Source of the DNA: Planctomycetota bacterium
GTDB taxonomy: Bacteria; Planctomycetota; Planctomycetia; Pirellulales; Pirellulaceae
Assembly (NCBI GenBank): GCA_026692885.1
Contig: JAPLNJ010000223.1
Span: 1-10,102, forward strand
Reading direction: 5' to 3'
DNA: 10,102 bases
Part shown: positions 5,204 to 10,102 of the stretch, one piece after another
Position numbering within the stretch: the first letter of the stretch is position 1
How the letters are laid out: every line of letters starts with the position of its first letter
Notes under the pieces: generated by a model
Seen by the model: only the letters and a program-made list of their open reading frames with translations
Database searches by the model: none
Told to the model about the DNA's origin: nothing
Program-made: the position numbers and the translations under genes

Positions 5204-6061
5204 ATGCCGCTGATCAACGCCAAAACCAAGGTTTGTGCCCTGTTCGGGCACCCGGTGGGGCATTCGCTGTCGCCGGAGATGCACAACGCGGCCTTTGAGG
5301 CTTTGGGCCTACCCTTCGTCTACGTGGCCCATGACGTCCAGCCGGGCAACGTGGCCAAGGCCCTGGAAGGTATTCGCGTGATGGGTTACCGAGGGCTGTC
5401 GGTGACGATTCCTCACAAGGTCGAAGCGCTGGCTGCAGTCGACGACGTGGAGGAAACGGCCCGCGGCATCGGCTGCATCAACACGGTGGTCAACGACGAC
5501 GGCTGCCTACGCGGCTACAACTCGGATGGTTTGGGGGCGCTCGGTGCCTTGCGGGACGCCGGCGCGGATCCGCAGGGCCAGCGGGTCGTGGTGCTGGGTT
5601 CAGGCGGCGCGGCCCGGGCGATCACCGTGACGCTGGCCAGGGAGGCACCGCCCGAGCGGCTGACGATCCTCGGCGTCGAACTGCAGGAACTGGAACGACT
5701 CGTGGCCGACGCGCGGAAGCGGGGCCAAACGCCGGTGGAAGGCAAACCGCTGACCGACGCGTCGTTACGGCAGGAAATCGCGGCGGCTGATTTGCTCCTG
5801 CACTGTTCCTCGGTGGGCATGCATCCTAACGTGGAGCAGAGCTTGGTGCCGCCGGAGTTGCTGCGAGCAGGCTTGGTCGTTTTCGACGCGGTGTATAATC
5901 CGCGGCAGACAAAGCTCCTGCGCGAGGCCCAGGCGGCTGGTTGCCGGACGGTGTCTGGCTTGGAGATGTTCCTGGGCCAGGCCTACGTGCAGTTCGAATT
6001 ATGGACCGGACAGCCGGCACCGCGGGACATCATGCGGCGGGTAGTGGAGGCACGACTGTGA
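5204..6061 (+). CDS. aroE: Shikimate dehydrogenase (NADP+)
   Basis: The 285-aa product reduces 3-dehydroshikimate to shikimate with NADPH, the step before shikimate kinase in aromatic amino acid synthesis. Visible family features are the substrate-binding GHPVGHSLSPEMHN (S21, S23), catalytic K72 in TVTIPHK-type context (SVTIPHKV), N93 in INTVV, and D108 in YNSDGLG. The NADP loop VLGSGGAARA is at about residues 130-139. The SVGMHP and DAVYNPRQTKLL motifs and the C-terminal GLEMFLGQAYVQFELWTG are also present. Length is normal for the family (270-290 aa). All key residues are present. I chose the ATG at 5204 over a TTG at 5180 because the conserved domain begins right after it and GGAG (5189-5192) lies upstream. 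It overlaps aroK by four bases. Confidence 0.96.
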   Translation: MPLINAKTKVCALFGHPVGHSLSPEMHNAAFEALGLPFVYVAHDVQPGNVAKALEGIRVMGYRGLSVTIPHKVEALAAVDDVEETARGIGCINTVVNDDGCLRGYNSDGLGALGALRDAGADPQGQRVVVLGSGGAARAITVTLAREAPPERLTILGVELQELERLVADARKRGQTPVEGKPLTDASLRQEIAAADLLLHCSSVGMHPNVEQSLVPPELLRAGLVVFDAVYNPRQTKLLREAQAAGCRTVSGLEMFLGQAYVQFELWTGQPAPRDIMRRVVEARL

Positions 6062-6564
6062 ATGTAGTGCTGGTCGGCTATCGCGGTACAGGCAAGAGTT
6101 CGGTGGCTCGACGGCTGGCGAGCGCGCTGGGCCTGCGGGTGGTGAGCCTGGATGCTGAGCTCCAGCGCCAAGCCGGCAAGACGATTCCCGAAGTGGTTCA
6201 GGCCGTCGGCTGGCCGGGTTTTCGGGACTTGGAACAGGAACTCGTCCGCACCTTCGCCGCCCTGGATGGCCAAGTGCTCGACTGTGGCGGCGGGGTCATC
6301 GAGCGGGAGGCCAACTTCGCTCCCTTGCGAGCCGCCGGACCCGTGATTTGGCTCAAGGCATCCGTGCCGACGGTGGTCGCCAGGATTCAAGGTGACCACC
6401 AGCGTCCGTCGCTGACCGGGACCAAAAGCTTCACGGACGAAATCCAAGAAGTGCTCGAACGCCGCACGCCGCTTTACCGCCGCATCGCGCATCATGAAGT
6501 CGATACCGACGGACTCGCCATCGAGGACATCGCTGCGGAGATTCGGCAACTGGTCGGCCGTTGA
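6058..6564 (+). CDS. aroK: Shikimate kinase
   Basis: The 168-aa product phosphorylates shikimate to shikimate 3-phosphate using ATP. It has the P-loop GYRGTGKS (residues 7-14), D32 in the shikimate-binding position, R56 in GFRDLE, the glycine triplet G77-G79 in CGGGVI, the lid arginine R116 in RPSL, and R136 in RRTPLY. Size is normal for the family. The first Asp of the usual DxD motif is Ser here (SLD instead of DSD); the second, which contacts shikimate, is kept. The start is the GTG at 6058, overlapping the aroE stop as GTGA, which indicates translational coupling. The ATG at 6062 is out of frame. aroE and aroK thus form a two-gene operon for consecutive steps. Confidence 0.95.
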   Translation: MNVVLVGYRGTGKSSVARRLASALGLRVVSLDAELQRQAGKTIPEVVQAVGWPGFRDLEQELVRTFAALDGQVLDCGGGVIEREANFAPLRAAGPVIWLKASVPTVVARIQGDHQRPSLTGTKSFTDEIQEVLERRTPLYRRIAHHEVDTDGLAIEDIAAEIRQLVGR

Positions 6565-6603
6565 CCGCAACCTTGACTGTGGCGACACTATTCAGCTCGC
6601 GGG

Positions 6604-6729
6604 GGCCTTGATCATAAGGTTGCGATTCGTAACCCGAAGCGTCAGCGAGGAAGAGCGGCGTTTTCTCGCTGACGCGTCGGGTTACGATGATCCGCTGCTA
6701 GCATTTTGCGCAACTTTCCGATCAAGGCC
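6604..6729. repeat. Nested palindromic intergenic element
   Basis: The inner arms are 22 bp with one mismatch (CGTAACCCGAAGCGTCAGCG... at 6628-6649 against 6665-6686). The outer arms GGCCTTGATC (6604-6613) and GATCAAGGCC (6720-6729) are perfect and extend inward through GTTGCG / CGCAAC. The organisation matches the element at 1857-1984: an inner stem-loop inside an outer pair whose right side contains TGCGCAACTT. It might slow transcription after aroK but has no T-run. Confidence 0.7.
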
Positions 6730-6946
6730 GGATGGTGAAGGAGATTGGTTGGCTAGAACACGACAAACTACGCATCTTTCCTATCGTGCCCAGTCAGCTG
6801 TCTGCGGCGGCGAACTGGCGAAGGGATGGAATTTTGGCATGTGCCTTGTCGGCCGTGATTTTGTCGTAGGCAAGCGGACAGAAATCGGGTATCCACGCTA
6901 ACCCGCCGAGTAAGCGGTTGTAAAGGATTAACGTCGCGAATCAGTG
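6730..6946. other. Intergenic stretch without a supported gene
   Basis: No convincing gene was found. Short frames are open on both strands; the minus strand reads AYDKITADKAHAKIPSLRQF before a TGA at about 6797, but lacks a start codon and a recognisable family. It may be gene debris or chance. Confidence 0.4.
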
Positions 6947-7005
6947 GTGGGACGGATTGGCACTTTGGCCCCGAAACGCGGGGCCGAAGTTCCAATCCGT
7001 CCTAC
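6947..7005. repeat. Long intergenic stem-loop
   Basis: The 26-bp arms (6947-6972 and 6980-7005) pair with three mismatches around the loop GAAACGC. The core is GACGGATTGG with complement CCAATCCGTC. It is another dispersed palindrome. Nothing suggests a terminator role. Confidence 0.7.
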
Positions 7006-7240
7006 GGCCAATCTACGGACTTGTTCTTTTTCAGCCACTAAGGCGGAATAAATTTCGCCCTACGAAGATATTTCTTGAAAGGCATTGCCGATCCGCAACG
7101 TCCAAATATTCAGGGCGGGTTACAGGCCCCTGGCTTTTTTCTCCGCAATTGTCAGAATTTGAAGATGAAGGTTCGTAGTCTCGCTCCGGTTCAGCTCGAT
7201 AACCACAGGTTGTGCAACTCAAATCTCGTAGTCGGAGGTG
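7006..7240 (+). promoter_or_regulatory. Upstream region and RBS of the exported protein
   Basis: A small hairpin (GGCGGAA at 7042-7048 / TTCGCC at 7054-7059) of the dispersed-repeat type lies here. A strong Shine-Dalgarno GGAGGTG (7234-7240) sits six bases before the ATG at 7245 and decides that start over the GTG at 7212. I could not identify a clear promoter. Confidence 0.6.
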
Positions 7241-7244
7241 GCTG

Positions 7245-9947
7245 ATGTCCAATCGGCGAAGTGACTCGCTCAAGAATCGTCCCCAACAACAGGCTCGACA
7301 ACAGCGAAAACTTGGGTTCGCTCGGTCGTCGAAGCGAACGCAAGCTTACCGCAGGACAATCACCTTCGAATCGCTGGAGAGGCGGGCGCTGCTGAGCGGC
7401 CAGCCGGGCTTGGTCGACTTCGGTGCGGCAGACGCTCCGAGCACCAGCCCAGCGTTGTACGCGGGCGAAGGCGAGCCGGGGCTGGCCTCGACCGACATCG
7501 TCCGCTACCGCCTGTCGCTGACGGACACGTCCAATAATCCCCTGCTGACTGGCAGCGACGGCAATGCTCAGGTCGCAGCGGGTCAGACAGTGCGGCTGCA
7601 CGGATACAGTCAAGATGTGCGTTGCGACTCGAATTTTTGCGTGACCCCGCCGGCCAGCTACATCGATGGTGCGGCCCAGGGCGTGTTCGCGAACTACATG
7701 GACGTTTTGTACACCAACGCGAATCTGATTAGGGTGCGTTACGGCGAGACGCAGCAGCTGCAGTTTATACCCTTTGCTCAGCCCCATGATCCCTTGATTG
7801 GTGGCCAGTTTACGCTCACCTTCGATGGCAAGACGACTTCGCTCATCACGTACAGTCCGCTCCCAGAAGTTCTGGCGCCGAGGATGCAGCTAGCTCTGGA
7901 GAGTCTGTCCAACATCGGCTCGGGGACTGTCCGAGTTACGATACCCCCCTCTACCACACCCCCCTCTTCCACGCTTACTTCTCATGGACTAAAAGCCGTC
8001 AACAAGGGTCCCGAACCAGGACAACCGAACACGGGCAGCTTCGGCCCGGTCGGCGACTTCTTCAACGCCTATAGCCAAGCGAGTCCGACCGAGGAATTCG
8101 AGTTCTTCCAGGTCGATCTGAAGGTCTTGAGCACGGGCACGGTCGCCTTCTCTGGAAACCCCGCGGACGCCGCAGGCACGGAAACGTTAGTCTTCCCGGC
8201 GGACAAGGCGAACCCGAAAGTCGTCGTCGCTCCGGCGAACATCGGCTTCGTTCAAGGCATCGCCAATCCGCTGGTCCTCAACATCAAGCCGGCCGACGTC
8301 TATGTGGACGCGGCGTGGTCCAGCGCCGGCCTGGGCGCAGATCCGGATGGCGCCGGGCCGGCGACGGCTTTTGGCACCGACGCCTTCCTCAACTTCTCGG
8401 CTGGGTTGAATGGCGTGGGGGGGGGGGGCACCGTCCATGTCGCCATGCCCGGCACGACCGGCAGCGATGGGTTCACCTTCGAGTCTCTAGCCAGCCCCAT
8501 AGCCAGCCCCAACCACACCCTCCTCTTCGGCGGCACTTCCTACTCGGTGCCAGCCAGCGTCAAGGTGGAGCTGAACGTGAACGCCGGCATAGGCACCGAC
8601 ACGGCCACGATCACCGACCGGACTGGTGGCCTGACCGCAACACTCCGCCCGGCCAGCGGCACGGTCACGGGTCTCGGTTATACAGTGAACTTGGAGAGTG
8701 CCGAAACGGTCAACCTCCTCGCCTACAGCGGCGGCAAGGCGTTCCTATTTGATTCGACAGGCGACGACACCTTCCTCGCTCGACCGACAGGCGCGAATCT
8801 GCAGGGGACGAACTTCAACAATTCGCTGACCGGCTTCACCCAAGTCTACAGCTATTCCCTGCAGGGAGGCAACGACACGGCTCGCTTGTACGACTCGGCC
8901 GGCGACGATGTGTTCCTGGCCGACGGCAAGGCCAACGGTTCACGGTTGCAGGGAGCCACTCTCGACTTCTATGCCGAGGGCTTCAAGCAGACCTATGCCT
9001 ATGCCACGGGCGGTGGGGCGGACACGGCGAAGCTGTACGATTCGGGGGGCGCTGACCTGTTTCTTGCCGACGGTAAAGCCAACGGGGTGCGTTTGCAGGG
9101 CCCGGGCGTCGACCTGTACGCCGAGGGTTTCGAGAAGACGTACGCCTATGCCACCGGCGGCGGGGCGGACACCGCGCAGATGTTCGATTCAGCGGGCCCT
9201 GACCTGTTTCTTGCCGACGGCAAGGCCAATGGGGTGCGGTTGCAGGGCACGGGCATCGACCTGTACGCGGAGGGCTTCGAGAAGACGTATGCCTATGCCA
9301 CCGGCGGTGGGGCGGACACGGCGCAGCTGTTCGATTCGGCGGGCGACGACCTGTTCCTGGCCGACGCCAAAGCCAACGGGGCGCGGCTGCAGGGCCCGGG
9401 CATTGATCTGTACGCGGAGGGCTTTGAGAAGACGTATGCCTACGCCACCAAGGGCGGGACGGACACGGCGCAGTTGTACGACTCGGCGGGCGACGACACG
9501 TTCACGTTCGACGGCGCTGCCAACGGGGCCCGGCTGCAGGGTGGCGGTATCGACCTGTACGCGGAGGGTTTTGAGAAGACGTATGCCTACGCCACCAAGG
9601 GCGGGACGGACACGGCGACGATGGTCGACTCCGCAGGCGACGACACGCTTACCTTCGACTACCCTGGCGGCCGTTTTCAAGGTGCGGGATTCGATGCCTA
9701 CGCGGAGGGCTTCGATCACTACTTTGCGTCCGCTACGCAAGGTGGGTACGATCGGTCCTATCTGTACGACTCCAGTGGAAACGACGCGCTGCAAGGGCGG
9801 TCGAACTGGTATCTACTGACGACTCCCCTGGCGACCGTGCGGGGCGATGGGTTCGACTACGTGAAAGCCACCAAGCACGAGGCCGGCACGAACACGCTCG
9901 ACGTGTCGGCGGTTGACTACCTATTTGAGGGAACTGGCTGGGTGTAG
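7245..9947 (+). CDS. Exported LEPR-XLL repeat protein
   Basis: The 900-aa product has a basic N-terminus (residues 1-40, many Arg/Lys/Gln) followed by FESLERRALLSG (41-52). This is the LEPR-XLL signature of planctomycete proteins thought to be exported. Residues about 214-232 (MQLALESLSNIGSGTVRVT) match a motif common in giant planctomycete surface proteins. A Pro/Thr-rich linker follows. Residues about 345-400 (VYVDAAW, GADPDGAGPATAFG, GGGGTVHVAM) resemble the entry of right-handed beta-helix domains. The last 390 residues are about eight repeats of roughly 49 aa (LYDSAGDDxFLADGKANG, then LYAEGFEKTYAYAT). The repeats resemble a beta-solenoid and may bind calcium through their GDD loops, which is inference. 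Probable location is the cell surface or extracellular matrix. No enzyme motif was seen. It is intact through a 12-G tract at 8417-8428. Confidence 0.9.
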   Translation: MSNRRSDSLKNRPQQQARQQRKLGFARSSKRTQAYRRTITFESLERRALLSGQPGLVDFGAADAPSTSPALYAGEGEPGLASTDIVRYRLSLTDTSNNPLLTGSDGNAQVAAGQTVRLHGYSQDVRCDSNFCVTPPASYIDGAAQGVFANYMDVLYTNANLIRVRYGETQQLQFIPFAQPHDPLIGGQFTLTFDGKTTSLITYSPLPEVLAPRMQLALESLSNIGSGTVRVTIPPSTTPPSSTLTSHGLKAVNKGPEPGQPNTGSFGPVGDFFNAYSQASPTEEFEFFQVDLKVLSTGTVAFSGNPADAAGTETLVFPADKANPKVVVAPANIGFVQGIANPLVLNIKPADVYVDAAWSSAGLGADPDGAGPATAFGTDAFLNFSAGLNGVGGGGTVHVAMPGTTGSDGFTFESLASPIASPNHTLLFGGTSYSVPASVKVELNVNAGIGTDTATITDRTGGLTATLRPASGTVTGLGYTVNLESAETVNLLAYSGGKAFLFDSTGDDTFLARPTGANLQGTNFNNSLTGFTQVYSYSLQGGNDTARLYDSAGDDVFLADGKANGSRLQGATLDFYAEGFKQTYAYATGGGADTAKLYDSGGADLFLADGKANGVRLQGPGVDLYAEGFEKTYAYATGGGADTAQMFDSAGPDLFLADGKANGVRLQGTGIDLYAEGFEKTYAYATGGGADTAQLFDSAGDDLFLADAKANGARLQGPGIDLYAEGFEKTYAYATKGGTDTAQLYDSAGDDTFTFDGAANGARLQGGGIDLYAEGFEKTYAYATKGGTDTATMVDSAGDDTLTFDYPGGRFQGAGFDAYAEGFDHYFASATQGGYDRSYLYDSSGNDALQGRSNWYLLTTPLATVRGDGFDYVKATKHEAGTNTLDVSAVDYLFEGTGWV
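8417..8428 (+). repeat. Homopolymer of 12 G inside the coding region
   Basis: The tract encodes the end of a valine codon and Gly 392-395 of the exported protein. The frame is open as given. A change of one base would truncate the product before the repeat domain. Tracts of this length are prone to slippage in cells and to miscounting in sequencing. Confidence 0.9.
8739..9903 (+). repeat. Tandem 147-bp repeats encoding 49-aa units
   Basis: Five units of exactly 147 bp start at 8877, 9024, 9171, 9318 and 9465. A 141-bp unit starts at 9612, and degenerate units flank them at 8739 and 9753. The central units are close in sequence, and many of the base differences between neighbours are silent (for example TTC/TTT, GAC/GAT, AAG/AAA). 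This points to selection on the protein. The edge units have diverged most, as usual for internally expanding arrays. Confidence 0.93.
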
Positions 9948-10102
9948 GTCGGGACGGACGAGACCTGGCGTGTTCAGTTTGTGCCTGTCAATACCAATTG
10001 ATTTGATCCTGGTTCTATTCTGCGTTTGGGGCTGGGGAAGGCTTCCCGGCGGAGGCCGGCGTGATCCGCCACTCTTCCGCCCCAAAGGGGCAAAACAAAT
10101 CA
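9948..10102. other. 3' intergenic region with small hairpins
   Basis: After the TAG at 9945-9947 there are short inverted repeats: GGCGGA (10048-10053) / TCCGCC (10065-10070) and GCCCC/GGGGC around AAA (10079-10091). Neither is followed by a T-run, so no terminator is claimed. The region runs off the window. Confidence 0.45.

Noticed and set aside
6730..6946. Minus-strand protein-like stretch AYDKITADKAHAKIPSLRQF
   Set aside because: There is no start codon and no recognisable family, and the plus strand is open there as well. The evidence is too weak for a gene call.
8908..9819. A 303-codon plus-strand frame and a 201-codon minus-strand frame over the repeat region
   Set aside because: Both are shadows of the 147-bp repeats. 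The unit length is a multiple of three, so any frame free of stops in one unit stays open. The products are Arg/Pro/Thr-rich and unlike real proteins.
10048..10091. Terminator for the exported protein gene
   Set aside because: Small GC hairpins are present but none is followed by a T-run in the plus direction.

Overview
The window looks like chromosomal DNA of a planctomycete. The strongest evidence is the large gene at 7245-9947, whose product carries the planctomycete-specific LEPR-XLL export signature (FESLERRALLSG) near its N-terminus. The many palindromic intergenic repeats fit, as does the lack of Shine-Dalgarno sites on several genes. I cannot place it below phylum with confidence.

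Layout. 1-930 holds no intact gene: a REP-like hairpin, a large imperfect palindrome (151-364) and a decayed ISAzo13-type transposase fragment (about 617-748). 928-1165 (minus) is a probable frameshifted gene remnant. It abuts a ParB/Spo0J-type gene (1180-1710, plus) that lacks the usual N-terminal domain. After a nested palindrome (1857-1984) comes a minus-strand operon of small accessory genes: a 96-aa unknown protein (3196-2906), a protein that appears to fuse two small families (2858-2439), and an HNH endonuclease (2439-2038) whose start codon overlaps the previous stop. Upstream lies a second minus-strand unit (4166-3705). It reads as one open frame of about 153 codons broken by a single in-frame TGA, and the 108-codon half beyond the TGA has no start codon of its own. 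Both units are preceded by the same duplicated 137-bp non-coding module (3282-3418 and 4275-4410), followed by a shared leader motif about 20 bp before the ATG. Two minus-strand terminators (3603-3630 and 3505-3533) separate them. A short plus-strand gene (4404-4655) lies beyond.

The accessory block ends at a complete tRNA-Ala(GGC) gene (minus, 4855-4782) with its own promoter and terminator. Then comes core metabolism: aroE (shikimate dehydrogenase) and aroK (shikimate kinase), which overlap by 4 bp and catalyse consecutive steps of the shikimate pathway. A 640-bp spacer full of palindromic repeats leads to the 900-aa exported protein, whose C-terminal 390 residues are about eight degenerate repeats of roughly 49 aa.

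The most noteworthy items are the hidden TGA-interrupted gene, the duplicated upstream module with its leader motif, the in-frame fusion next to the HNH gene, and a 12-G tract inside the surface protein that could allow phase variation. No CRISPR array, integrase or complete mobile element was found.
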